NCBI GenBank assembly: GCA_003218345.1
Contig: QHNF01000041.1
Coordinates: 2,087 to 18,187, forward strand
Direction of reading: 5' to 3'
DNA: 16,101 bases
Origin: Verrucomicrobiota bacterium
GTDB lineage: Bacteria > Verrucomicrobiota > Verrucomicrobiia > Chthoniobacterales > UBA10450
A program made the position numbers and the translations under genes. The stretch's first letter is position 1. Every line of letters starts with the position of its first letter. The notes under the pieces are model-generated. The model ran no database searches. It had not been told where the DNA came from and saw only the letters and a program-made list of their open reading frames with translations. Shown here piece by piece: positions 1 through 7,126 of this stretch.

Positions 1-1254
1 CAACACGTGTTGCTCGACGGCTTCAAAGTCGTAGTCGATCCGGAGAAAAGCCGCGGTTCATATTTGTACGACGCGGCCAGCGATCGTCGGCTGATCGATC
101 TTTACGGATTTTTCGGGTCGATGCCGATTGGGTTTAATCATCCGCACTTCGATGATCGCGATGTCCAGCGCGAGCTTTCGCAGGCGGCCAAGGTGAAAAT
201 TGCGAACTCGGATGTTTACTCGGAAGGCTACGCGGAATTTGTCCAGACGTTTGAGCGTGTGGTTGGATTGCCGCCGCTGGAGCGGTATCTCTTCATCGAG
301 GGCGGCGCACCTGCCGTCGAGAATTGTCTGAAGGCAGCGATGGATTGGAAAGTGCGCAAGAACATGGCCGCGGGTCATGGTGAACGCGGCACAGAGATTT
401 TGCATTTCCGTCGCGCATTTCATGGGCGCAGCGGTTACACCATGAGCCTCACCAACACCGATCCGCGCAAGACGGATTTATTGTCGTGTCCACACATCGA
501 TTTTTTATTGCCGGAATCGGAGCGCGAAGCCGATGTGATCGAGCGCGAGGCGAAAGCCGAGCGCGAGATCCGCGAGTTTATCGAGGAGCGCAAGATCGAC
601 ATTTGCGCCATCATCATCGAGCCGATCCAGGGCGAGGGCGGTGACAATCATTTCCGTGGTGAATGGCTGCAAAAACTGCGAAAAATTTGCGACGAAAACG
701 ATATCCTTCTCATCTTCGACGAAGTGCAGTGCGGCATGGGTGCGACGGGACGCAACTGGTGCTGCGAGCATTTCAATGTAGTGCCGGATCTACTCGCGTT
801 TGGGAAGAAAGCGCAGGTGTGCGGGGTGATGGCCGGACCGCGTATCGATGAAGTGCAGGACAACGCGTTTCGGCTATCCAGCCGGTTGAACTCAACATGG
901 GGCGGAAATTTCACCGATATGGTGCGCTCGACACATTACTTGCGCATCATCGAAGAAGAACATCTGGTCGAGAACGCGGCAAGAGTAGGAGGGTATTTTC
1001 TGGATCAGCTCCACGATTTGCAACGCGAAGAGCCAATGATTTCCGCGGCGCGCGGCAGGGGAATGTTTCTCGCCTTCGATCTTCCAGACGCAAAAACGCG
1101 TGAAGAATTCTGGAAGGGCTTTTTCGATCTCGGCGTTCTCACGCTCCGTTCCGGCGAAAATTCTATTCGTTTCCGTCCGCCGCTCGATATCACAGCGGAC
1201 GTTATCGATGAAGCCATGGAGTTGATGCGGCAGTTTTGCCGCAAGCGGAAATAA
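1..1254 (+). CDS. lat: L-lysine 6-transaminase (5'-partial)
   Basis: Class-III PLP aminotransferase that moves the epsilon-amino group of L-lysine to 2-oxoglutarate, giving 2-aminoadipate 6-semialdehyde (in equilibrium with piperideine-6-carboxylate). The translation follows the Mycobacterium tuberculosis Lat pattern as I recall it: EGGAPAVENCLKAA, FHGRSGYTMSLTNTDPRKT, EPIQGEGGD, IFDEVQCG (Asp for the pyridine nitrogen, about residue 238 counted from the GTG at 7), AFGKKAQVCGVMAG (PLP lysine, probably K267) and SRLNSTWGGNFTDMVR. The frame is open to base 1. Known Lat proteins are about 450 aa and have an N-terminal segment before the equivalent of LLDGF, so the GTG at 7 is probably internal and the true start lies outside the window. 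It is followed by an aldehyde dehydrogenase gene acting on its product. A general ornithine/acetylornithine aminotransferase is less likely because of the FGKKxQVCGVMAG signature. Confidence 0.9.
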   Translation, partial: QHVLLDGFKVVVDPEKSRGSYLYDAASDRRLIDLYGFFGSMPIGFNHPHFDDRDVQRELSQAAKVKIANSDVYSEGYAEFVQTFERVVGLPPLERYLFIEGGAPAVENCLKAAMDWKVRKNMAAGHGERGTEILHFRRAFHGRSGYTMSLTNTDPRKTDLLSCPHIDFLLPESEREADVIEREAKAEREIREFIEERKIDICAIIIEPIQGEGGDNHFRGEWLQKLRKICDENDILLIFDEVQCGMGATGRNWCCEHFNVVPDLLAFGKKAQVCGVMAGPRIDEVQDNAFRLSSRLNSTWGGNFTDMVRSTHYLRIIEEEHLVENAARVGGYFLDQLHDLQREEPMISAARGRGMFLAFDLPDAKTREEFWKGFFDLGVLTLRSGENSIRFRPPLDITADVIDEAMELMRQFCRKRK

Positions 1255-1255
1255 A

Positions 1256-1312
1256 GTAGCGCAAGCGTCCCGGTTGCATTTAGCAATTTCGCAAGCCGGA
1301 GGCTCGCGCTAC
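1256..1312. repeat. Imperfect inverted repeat between lat and the dehydrogenase gene
   Basis: Two 22-nt arms (1256-1277 and 1291-1312) pair at 18 of 22 positions around a 13-nt loop. The motif, gtagcgc-agc...ggc-tgc, resembles short palindromic intergenic repeats that I recall in verrucomicrobial genomes. It fills nearly all of the 66-nt spacer, and its right arm ends 8 nt before the ATG at 1321. No Shine-Dalgarno sequence is visible there. It may act as a REP-like element, an RNA stabiliser or an attenuator of the downstream gene; only the pairing itself is seen. Confidence 0.6.
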
Positions 1313-1320
1313 ATTTTGAT

Positions 1321-2859
1321 ATGCAAACTGTTCTCGAGAGACTCGGGCTGGCGGATGAGAATCCAGGCGTTTTCTGCGGAGAATGGCGCGGAAGCGGCGC
1401 GAAGATCGACAAGATCTCGCCCATTGACGTGCGAAAACTTGCAACCGTGCGCTCGGCATCAGACGACGATTACAAGAAGGCAATCGTGCGTGCGCAGGAA
1501 GCGTTTTTGAAATGGCGCACGACTCCCGGTCCCGTCCGCGGTGAAACTGTGCGCCGACTTGGCAACGCGTTACGCGAATTGAAACACGAGCTCGGCGAGC
1601 TCATCACACTCGAGACGGGAAAAATCATCGCGGAAGGCGAGGGCGAAGTACAGGAGATGATCGACGTCTGCGATTTCGCTGTTGGTCAATCACGGATGCT
1701 TTATGGTCTCACGATTCAATCGGAGCGGCCAAGTCATCGGTTGATGGAGCAATGGCATCCGCGAGGCGTTGTTGCAGTGATCACCGCGTTCAATTTTCCC
1801 GTAGCGGTTTGGTCGTGGAATGCCGCGCTCGCGGCCGTCTGCGGCGACGCAACGGTTTGGAAACCTTCGGAAAAAACTCCGCTCACGGCGATTGCTGTGA
1901 CGAAAATTTGCGAGCGCGTTTGTCGCGAAACGGGAGCTGACCCGGCCATTTTTACGTTGCTGATCGGCGATCGCAGAACAGTTGGCCAAAAACTAGCGGA
2001 GGACGCGCGGATCCCATTAGTCTCGGCTACAGGCTCGGTAAATATGGGCTTGAACGTCGCGAAAACAGTTCACGGCCGCTTAGGAAGAACGATCATGGAA
2101 CTCGGGGGGAACAACGCGTTGATCGTCGCGCCGAGTGCCGACATCGACATGGCGACGCAATCGATCTTTTTCGGCGCAGTGGGCACGGCCGGACAGCGCT
2201 GCACATCTACGCGACGCGTGATCGTGCATGAATCGGTTGCGTCCAAGGTTCGGCGCAAACTGTTGGCGGCATACAAATCGTTGGCAATTGGGAATCCACT
2301 CGATCGCAAGACCGTGATGGGACCGCTCATCGATAGGAACGCTGTCGATCTTGTTCAGCATTCGATTCAGCGATTGAAAGATGAGGGCGGTGAAGTTCTT
2401 TACGGCGGGGAGCGGCTCACCGTTCCCGGCGGCTGCTACATGAAGCCGTGCCTGGCTGCGGCAAAACCGGATTATGAAATTGTGCAGCACGAAACATTCG
2501 GGCCGCTACTTTATTTACTGACCTATCGCGATTTTGATGAAGCGATCGCGATCCACAACAACGTGCCGCAAGGTTTGACCTCGTCGATTTTCACGAACGA
2601 CGTACGCGAAGCCGAGAAATTCCTGAGTGTCGTCGGGAGCGATTGCGGAATCGCCAATGTGAACACCGGAACGAGCGGCGCGGAGATCGGTGGCGCGTTC
2701 GGCGGCGAGAAAAATACCGGCGGCGGCCGTGAGAGCGGAAGCGATTGCTGGAAGAGTTATATGCGCCGACAAACAAACACGATCAATTTTTCGAGCGAGC
2801 TTCCGCTTGCGCAGGGGATCCAATTCGGCGGCGGCGACGACGGCAGCGCAACGGCGTAA
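1321..2859 (+). CDS. amaB: ALDH7-family L-2-aminoadipate-semialdehyde dehydrogenase
   Basis: NAD(P)-dependent aldehyde dehydrogenase that oxidises 2-aminoadipate 6-semialdehyde to L-2-aminoadipate, the step after lysine 6-transaminase. The 512-aa protein follows antiquitin/ALDH7A1 throughout: GEVQEMIDVCDFAVGQSRM, EQWHPRGVVAVITAFNFPVA, cofactor/catalytic Glu in IMELGGNNA (E260), catalytic Cys in GTAGQRCTSTRR (C294), and the family-typical tail TSGAEIGGAFGGEK.TGGGRESGSD.WK.YMRR. The length is normal for the family. The ATG at 1321 gives the expected N-terminus (LGL..ENPGVFCGEW); no good ribosome-binding site is seen, and the inverted repeat lies immediately upstream. It is probably cotranscribed with lat, and the pair matches the lat-pcd type lysine-to-aminoadipate module. 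The amaB symbol is assigned by family and context. Confidence 0.9.
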   Translation: MQTVLERLGLADENPGVFCGEWRGSGAKIDKISPIDVRKLATVRSASDDDYKKAIVRAQEAFLKWRTTPGPVRGETVRRLGNALRELKHELGELITLETGKIIAEGEGEVQEMIDVCDFAVGQSRMLYGLTIQSERPSHRLMEQWHPRGVVAVITAFNFPVAVWSWNAALAAVCGDATVWKPSEKTPLTAIAVTKICERVCRETGADPAIFTLLIGDRRTVGQKLAEDARIPLVSATGSVNMGLNVAKTVHGRLGRTIMELGGNNALIVAPSADIDMATQSIFFGAVGTAGQRCTSTRRVIVHESVASKVRRKLLAAYKSLAIGNPLDRKTVMGPLIDRNAVDLVQHSIQRLKDEGGEVLYGGERLTVPGGCYMKPCLAAAKPDYEIVQHETFGPLLYLLTYRDFDEAIAIHNNVPQGLTSSIFTNDVREAEKFLSVVGSDCGIANVNTGTSGAEIGGAFGGEKNTGGGRESGSDCWKSYMRRQTNTINFSSELPLAQGIQFGGGDDGSATA

Positions 2860-2861
2860 TC

Positions 2862-2969
2862 TGGGGAGCGCACGCCTCCAGCGTGCACGCGCTGGCATCT
2901 TGCCGCCGCGAGGGGCAGAGCGTTCGGCAAGATGCCGAACACTGCACGCACCGATGCGTGCGCTCCCCA
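2862..2969. repeat. Nested palindrome between convergent genes, possible bidirectional terminator
   Basis: The outer arms are a perfect 14-bp inverted repeat (tggggagcgcacgc at 2862-2875 with its complement at 2956-2969). Inside lies a second perfect 12-bp pair (ggcatcttgccg at 2894-2905 and its complement at 2925-2936) and a 7-bp pair (2881-2887 with 2943-2949). The element starts 2 nt after one stop codon and ends 1 nt before the other, exactly filling the gap between convergent genes. It lacks a T-run, so it could be a mobile REP/MITE-like palindrome that also serves as a termination barrier. Confidence 0.75.
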
Positions 2970-2970
2970 A

Positions 2971-4407
2971 TCACTCACGCGCCGCGGTCAACTCGAAGAG
3001 CTCATCAAGTTTGTCGGTGGTGTCCAAACTCATGATGAACTTCTGCAACTTCTTGCATTGCTTTTTGCCGATAACATCGCCGCCGAGCGCGGTGAATTTT
3101 ACGGCGATTTCTTCCTCCGTCATTGGATCGCGCGAATCGCCCTTGGGAACATCGACACGCGTTGAGTGTGACTTCCCGTCATTGGTGGTGATGGTGACGC
3201 GGCTTGGCTGATACTTGGGAAAGAGCGCTTCGAACTCTTCGTTCGCGACCACTTTTACTTTGTCCATGATTGGAATCAGCGACTTGTCGCGCACGCGTTC
3301 TTCCCGGAATTGCAACGGTGTCACCATGCCGTCCACGAGCCCCACAGCCATGCAATAAGGCAGCGAATGGTCCGCTGTTTCCTTCGAGTCCGGCCGATAT
3401 TTGTGCGGATCGCCCAAAATATCGGCGGCGCGAGCGATCACTTCCACTTTGATTTCCTTCACCTCGTCGGCCTTGATGTTGTTTTCCTTGACCGTCTTCA
3501 TCATGGCCGTGAGTGGCGAATGACTGAGCGCTTCGATTGGGAAACTCTTCATGCCGCAATCAAGGATCCGATAGTGGGACTTGGGTGAATCGGGAAGATC
3601 TTTGACCAGCGCTTCTCCGTCAAAAGTGGCTGGCTGACTTTTGTATTGCACATGACCGAACACGGCAAACAAACCTTCCTTGCCATCGATGATATGTTCA
3701 GGCCCGGAAAATCCATCGCGCGCCAGAAGTGCGCTCTCGGCGCCCATACGACCTGCCCACGGATCGACTGTGTTTTTCATGTTGGTCAGCTTGCCGGCGG
3801 TGACCGCACCCGGGCAAAATGTTCGAGAGGCGCTGATGCCGATAGCCGATACCGTTTGTTCCGGGGTGAGATTCAATACGCGACCCGCCGCAACCGGTGC
3901 AGCAAAAGCGCTTAGCGTGGCGTGGTGCCAGCCGTATTCGCGAATACCCGGCCTGCCGATTTCGCAAAGGCGCATCTCAAGTTCGTAGGCAATGATCGTC
4001 GCGAGGATTAAATCTTTGCCGCTTAGACCTTCGCTTTCACAAAGCGCGAGAGGGGCCGCGATGAGATCGCTCGGGTGACATGGATCGGCTTTCCAGTAAA
4101 TGTCGTTGTAATCCATCGAGCGGATCATGTGGCCGTTTAGAAACGCCGCATCTACTGGATTAGTCTTGAAACCGGAGACAAATGCAGTGGCTTTGCTGTT
4201 GCCGCCAGCCATCCCACGGTAATGCTCTAGCAAAATCTTCGCATCCTCCTGCTGGCTTCCTCCGAGGGCGCAGCCGATGGAATCGAACCAAAATAATTTC
4301 GCCGCTTGAATCGCTTCCGGTGAAAGGTGCTCGTATTTTAGCGAACACGCCCATTCGGCGATGGTGTGCGACAACAGGTGTTTCGATTCGGTTGTTGGTT
4401 CTGACAT
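2971..4407 (-). CDS. MmgE/PrpD family protein
   Basis: 478-aa member of the MmgE/PrpD family, which includes 2-methylcitrate dehydratase and cis-aconitate decarboxylase. Visible family marks are FWFDSIGCALGG (residues 39-50), GHMIRSMDYNDIY, the helical-domain stretch SAFAAPVAAGRVLNL.PEQ, and the conserved RPDSKETADHSLPY at about 338-351 followed by MAVGLVDG. The start is placed at the ATG ending at 4407 rather than an in-frame upstream ATG, because GAGGAG sits 6 nt before it. No prpB or prpC neighbours are present, and family members act on varied substrates, so the reaction cannot be named. It converges on the lysine genes and is read away from the divergent TolB-TPR gene. A link to lysine or propionate catabolism is possible but not shown. 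Confidence 0.85.
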   Translation of the reverse strand: MSEPTTESKHLLSHTIAEWACSLKYEHLSPEAIQAAKLFWFDSIGCALGGSQQEDAKILLEHYRGMAGGNSKATAFVSGFKTNPVDAAFLNGHMIRSMDYNDIYWKADPCHPSDLIAAPLALCESEGLSGKDLILATIIAYELEMRLCEIGRPGIREYGWHHATLSAFAAPVAAGRVLNLTPEQTVSAIGISASRTFCPGAVTAGKLTNMKNTVDPWAGRMGAESALLARDGFSGPEHIIDGKEGLFAVFGHVQYKSQPATFDGEALVKDLPDSPKSHYRILDCGMKSFPIEALSHSPLTAMMKTVKENNIKADEVKEIKVEVIARAADILGDPHKYRPDSKETADHSLPYCMAVGLVDGMVTPLQFREERVRDKSLIPIMDKVKVVANEEFEALFPKYQPSRVTITTNDGKSHSTRVDVPKGDSRDPMTEEEIAVKFTALGGDVIGKKQCKKLQKFIMSLDTTDKLDELFELTAARE

Positions 4408-4413
4408 ACTGAT

Positions 4414-4419
4414 CTCCTC
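4414..4419 (-). promoter_or_regulatory. Ribosome-binding site of the MmgE/PrpD gene
   Basis: On the minus strand GAGGAG precedes the ATG at 4407 by 6 nt. It is the clearest Shine-Dalgarno sequence in the window, and it decides between this ATG and the in-frame upstream one at 4458. Confidence 0.8.
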
Positions 4420-4546
4420 AATTAGGATTTTGCCCACGAAACACTCGAAGAACGCCAAAACAACTCAAAAATGTCTGATGCGAAAGATTCACGGCATTTG
4501 CGTGATTCGCGGGCAAGAGCATTCAGCGCCATTTGGGATAATGCCA

Positions 4547-4576
4547 GCCTTGCTCATGAATTGACTGTGTGGCAAA
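4547..4576 (+). promoter_or_regulatory. Conserved leader element upstream of TolB-TPR gene, copy 1
   Basis: A 30-nt block identical to 15359-15388, each ending 9 nt before the paralogous gene's start codon. Over 45 nt (4541-4585 against 15353-15397) 40 positions match. The block includes ATG AAT TGA, a two-codon ORF in frame with the gene start and exactly 30 nt ahead of it, in both copies. A GATAAT sequence at about 4537-4542 could be a -10 box, with no convincing -35. It may be a 5' UTR control element or simply a recently duplicated leader. Confidence 0.55.
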
Positions 4577-4585
4577 AGCAGAGCC

Positions 4586-6640
4586 GTGAATCCCAGGAGC
4601 TTCTTCGGGGAGCTGAAGCGGCGCAACGTTTACAAAGTTGCCGTCGCCTACGCGATTGTCGGCTGGCTCCTGGTTCAGATCGCCACGCAGGTCTTTCCGT
4701 TTTTCGAAATTCCGAATTGGGCGGTGCGATTGATCGTATTGGCGATCGTGATCGGATTTCCAATCGCGCTCGTGATCGCGTGGGCGTTTGAACTGACGCC
4801 GGAAGGCTTGAAGCGCACAGAAGATGTCGATCTTGCTACGCAGGCGCGCGCAAAACCCCACGCTTGGATTTACGTCGCGATTGTCGCTGCGCTTCTGTCG
4901 ATCAGCTTGTTCTTTCTCGGACGTTTCACTGCATTCACAAAACAAAACGGCGCAAGCGAAGTTCTGGCAAAATCGATTGCTGTCTTACCGTTCGAAAACC
5001 GGAGTCGCGACCCTGACAACGCCTACTTTGCCGACGGCATCCAGGACGAAATTCTGACCCGCTTATCCAAGATCGCCGATCTGAAGGTAATCTCGCGCAC
5101 ATCGACGCAGCATTACAAAAGCGCGCCGGAAAACTTGTCCGAGATCGCAAAGCAACTGGGTGTCGCCCACATCCTGGAAGGAAGCGTGCAGAAGAGCGGC
5201 GACGCCGTGCGCGTGAACGTCCAGCTGATTAAAGCGGCCAATGATTCCCATCTTTGGGCCGATAGCTTTGATCGCAAACTAACCGACATCTTTTCGGTCG
5301 AGAGCGAGGTGGCCAAAGCCATTGCCGACCAACTGCGGGCGAAACTCACCGGTCAGGAAGAGCGAGTCATTGCGGCCAAACCGACAAACAATATCGAGGC
5401 CTACGATGCTTACCTGCGCGGCCTGGCTTATACACTGAAATCTGCAAACACACCCGCCAACACCCTTGGTGCACAAAAATATCTCAAAGAAGCGGTGAGG
5501 TTGGACCCGAAGTTCGCCCTTAGTTGGGCGCTGCTATCATACGTTGATGCGCTCGGCTACCTCACAGCGGCTCTTCAACCAACGGCCGCCCTCCGTGAAG
5601 AGGCACGGCAGGCAGCGGAAACCGCGCTCACTCTTCAGCCCAATCTCGGCGAAGCCCTGATGGCCAAGGGTTATTATCACTACGCCTGTCTGAAGGATTA
5701 CGACACCGCCGTGCGTTACTTTGAGCAAGCACGTCAGCTTCTGCCGAATAGCAGCCGGATTCCTGAGTCGCTGGCCTATGTCACGCGGAGGCGAGGCCAG
5801 TGGGACCGGAGCGAGTCGTATTTCAACGAAGCCGAACGGCCCGACCCGCGCAACGTTACCCCACTCACTCAGCACGCCATTTCCTATAATGCACTCCGGC
5901 GCTTTCCCGAAGCACTGCGAAAGCTTGATCAGGTTCTCAATATTACGCCGGATGACCTCGATACCCTCGCGACCAAGGCCGCTATCGCACAAGCCGAGGG
6001 CGATCTGCCGCGTGCCTCGGCGCTCCTCGCTCCGCTGCATCCGGCTGCCGACGACCCGCTGGCCTTGGAGACACAGGTTTACCAAGCGATCCTAGAGCGC
6101 CGCCCCGCACAAATCATCCTTCAGCTAAAGGAAATACTTGCCAAGCCTGATCCAGCACTGGGCTTTTGGAACGGCGAACTGCACTTTTGGTTAGGCTGGG
6201 CGCAAGAAGTCGCCGGCGACCGTGCCGCCGCCCAGGAAACTTGGCGACAGGCGCGCAGCGAACTGGAATCTTTCCTCAAAGAACAACCGGAAAATTATAC
6301 CCTCATTGGAGATCTCGCGCTGACCAATATGGGCCTCGGTGACAAAGCCGTTGCGTTGGCACTGTCGGAACGGGCCATGGCCGCGCTGCCGATCGAAAAG
6401 GACGCGCTAAATGGTCCCATTCCGATTGAGACTCTCGCCCGGATAGCGGCGTGCATGGGGGAGCCTGATCGCGCCATTGCCGCTTTACAGAAACTACTCT
6501 CGGGACCGGGCAACGGCGCGCTGGCTGCAACGCCGCTCACTCCTGCGTTGCTTCGGCTCGATCCAATGTTCGATCCACTTCGGAATGATCCGCGCTTTCA
6601 GAAACTCGCTTCAACCGCGCCGACAGCGGCAAACAAATAA
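4586..6640 (+). CDS. Membrane-anchored TolB/FlgO-like domain TPR protein
   Basis: 684-aa protein. Residues 1-15 are basic (GELKRRNVYK). Three predicted membrane segments lie at about 16-40, 45-69 and 94-112. A TolB/FlgO-type N-terminal domain spans about 128-230 (KSIAVLPFENRSRDPDNAYFADG, ILEGSVQK, HLWADSFDR). Tetratricopeptide repeats fill about 265-650 (for example ALMAKGYYHYACLKDYDTAVRYFEQA, in part). Such proteins are common in Verrucomicrobia and Acidobacteria; a scaffolding or envelope-sensing role is only inference. It starts with GTG at 4586, where the paralogue at 15398 has ATG in the same MNP context, which supports this start. A nearly identical leader sits upstream of both. Confidence 0.8.
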   Translation: MNPRSFFGELKRRNVYKVAVAYAIVGWLLVQIATQVFPFFEIPNWAVRLIVLAIVIGFPIALVIAWAFELTPEGLKRTEDVDLATQARAKPHAWIYVAIVAALLSISLFFLGRFTAFTKQNGASEVLAKSIAVLPFENRSRDPDNAYFADGIQDEILTRLSKIADLKVISRTSTQHYKSAPENLSEIAKQLGVAHILEGSVQKSGDAVRVNVQLIKAANDSHLWADSFDRKLTDIFSVESEVAKAIADQLRAKLTGQEERVIAAKPTNNIEAYDAYLRGLAYTLKSANTPANTLGAQKYLKEAVRLDPKFALSWALLSYVDALGYLTAALQPTAALREEARQAAETALTLQPNLGEALMAKGYYHYACLKDYDTAVRYFEQARQLLPNSSRIPESLAYVTRRRGQWDRSESYFNEAERPDPRNVTPLTQHAISYNALRRFPEALRKLDQVLNITPDDLDTLATKAAIAQAEGDLPRASALLAPLHPAADDPLALETQVYQAILERRPAQIILQLKEILAKPDPALGFWNGELHFWLGWAQEVAGDRAAAQETWRQARSELESFLKEQPENYTLIGDLALTNMGLGDKAVALALSERAMAALPIEKDALNGPIPIETLARIAACMGEPDRAIAALQKLLSGPGNGALAATPLTPALLRLDPMFDPLRNDPRFQKLASTAPTAANK

Positions 6641-6708
6641 GACGACGCGATGCCGTCAGGAATCTTATCCCCGAGCTGAAGCCGAAAGTCTTTCTTCTCC
6701 TGGCATGT

Positions 6709-6734
6709 TCTTCAGGAGTCATCTTCAGGAGTCA
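6709..6734. repeat. Perfect 13-bp tandem duplication
   Basis: tcttcaggagtca occurs twice head to tail (6709-6721 and 6722-6734). The second copy contains the stop codon of the decayed small ORF on the minus strand. It looks like slippage in DNA free of coding constraint. Confidence 0.8.
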
Positions 6735-6886
6735 CCAGGCGCGGCTGCGACCTCAGCGGATTTGCTAGCTTGGCTGCCCGATAGCTGGGCTGCCCGACCT
6801 ACGCCGCCTTTTGCATCTTTCCGAGGCTTCAAGTCACGGTGACGGACCTTGATGTCTTTTTTGTTTTTCTTCTTTTTCTCTCGTGT
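6725..6886 (-). pseudogene. Decayed third precursor-like peptide gene (start codon lost)
   Basis: On the minus strand the frame reads KKDIKVRHRDLKPRKDAKGG followed by a tail ending at TGA (6725-6727). This matches the leader of the intact 50-aa ORF at 6973-7125 (KKIKVRDLKPSKDAKGG), with a two-residue insertion (HR, a cgtcac-type 6-nt duplication). The codon aligned with that gene's ATG is ACA (6884-6886), and no ATG, GTG or TTG occurs in frame between the upstream DNA and the motif. A 16-bp tandem duplication, not a multiple of three, interrupts the tail. Upstream DNA still shares caacccaac with the intact gene. I read this as a duplicated and inactivated copy; use of a non-standard start cannot be excluded. 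It is the only gene-like content of the stretch 6641-6972. Confidence 0.65.
6767..6798. repeat. Imperfect 16-bp tandem duplication
   Basis: agcttggctgcccgat (6767-6782) is followed directly by agctgggctgcccgac (6783-6798), matching at 14 of 16 positions. It lies in the tail of the decayed peptide gene and shifts its frame. Confidence 0.75.
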
Positions 6887-6927
6887 ACTAGTTTTCCTTT
6901 GTTGGGTTGATCCCCCTTTCTTTTCTC

Positions 6928-6968
6928 AAAGAACCGCACCGCGGGATCGAACCAGGGTGCGGCTCTTT
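6928..6968 (-). terminator. Hairpin after the small-peptide genes
   Basis: 13-nt arms (6928-6940 and 6956-6968) around a 15-nt loop. The single mismatch becomes a G-U pair in the minus-strand RNA but an A-C clash in the plus-strand RNA, so the structure suits the minus-strand transcript. It begins 4 nt after the stop codon of the 50-aa ORF. No U-run follows on the minus strand, so it may be a 3'-end stabiliser or Rho-assisted terminator instead of a classical one. Confidence 0.55.
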
Positions 6969-6972
6969 AACT

Positions 6973-7125
6973 TTATTTGACGCCGGTGCCGCCTTGGACA
7001 CCACCGCCCGTGGGGGTGGGGCCTTTGGCACCACCGCCGCCGGCGCTCCCTGCGCCGCCTTTGGCGTCTTTTGATGGTTTTAGGTCACGGACTTTGATCT
7101 TTTTACTTTCCTTTTTCTCTGCCAT
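6973..7125 (-). CDS. Small double-Gly-leader peptide, Gly-rich tail
   Basis: 50-aa ORF starting at the ATG at 7125, 1 nt after the stop codon of the preceding small ORF, which suggests translational coupling. Residues 1-24 are lysine-rich and end KIKVRDLKPSKDAKGG. Residues 25-50 are Gly-rich (12 Gly of 26, with AGSAGGGG and GGGVQGGTG), with no Cys, Met or aromatic residues. The GG at 23-24 resembles the site cut by C39 peptidases, and a C39 exporter lies in the same locus, but the hydrophobic spacing of classical double-Gly leaders is not followed. Only a weak purine-rich sequence (gaagaaagaa) precedes the start. It is probably a secreted peptide precursor; bacteriocin, signal or structural roles are all open. 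The repetition of the motif in the relic downstream argues that it is real. Confidence 0.6.
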   Translation of the reverse strand: MAEKKESKKIKVRDLKPSKDAKGGAGSAGGGGAKGPTPTGGGVQGGTGVK

Positions 7126-7126
7126 T

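Noticed and set aside
2690..3211. Open plus-strand frame of 173 codons across the palindrome and the 3' end of the MmgE/PrpD gene
   Set aside because: It is a low-complexity Arg/Ala/Ser-rich shadow of the dehydrogenase and MmgE/PrpD coding regions with no family resemblance.
4556..4585. TGA in the ATG AAT TGA leader read through as selenocysteine or Trp, extending the TolB-TPR proteins by 10 residues
   Set aside because: The downstream GTG/ATG starts reproduce the common family N-terminus (MNP..FF.ELKRRN), and no supporting structure is seen.
6940..6956. ggttcgatccc on the minus strand looks like a tRNA T-arm, hinting at a tRNA remnant or att site
   Set aside because: The remaining tRNA arms and a CCA end are absent, the T-stem has a mismatch, and the sequence is explained as the loop of the hairpin. 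No integrase is in the window.
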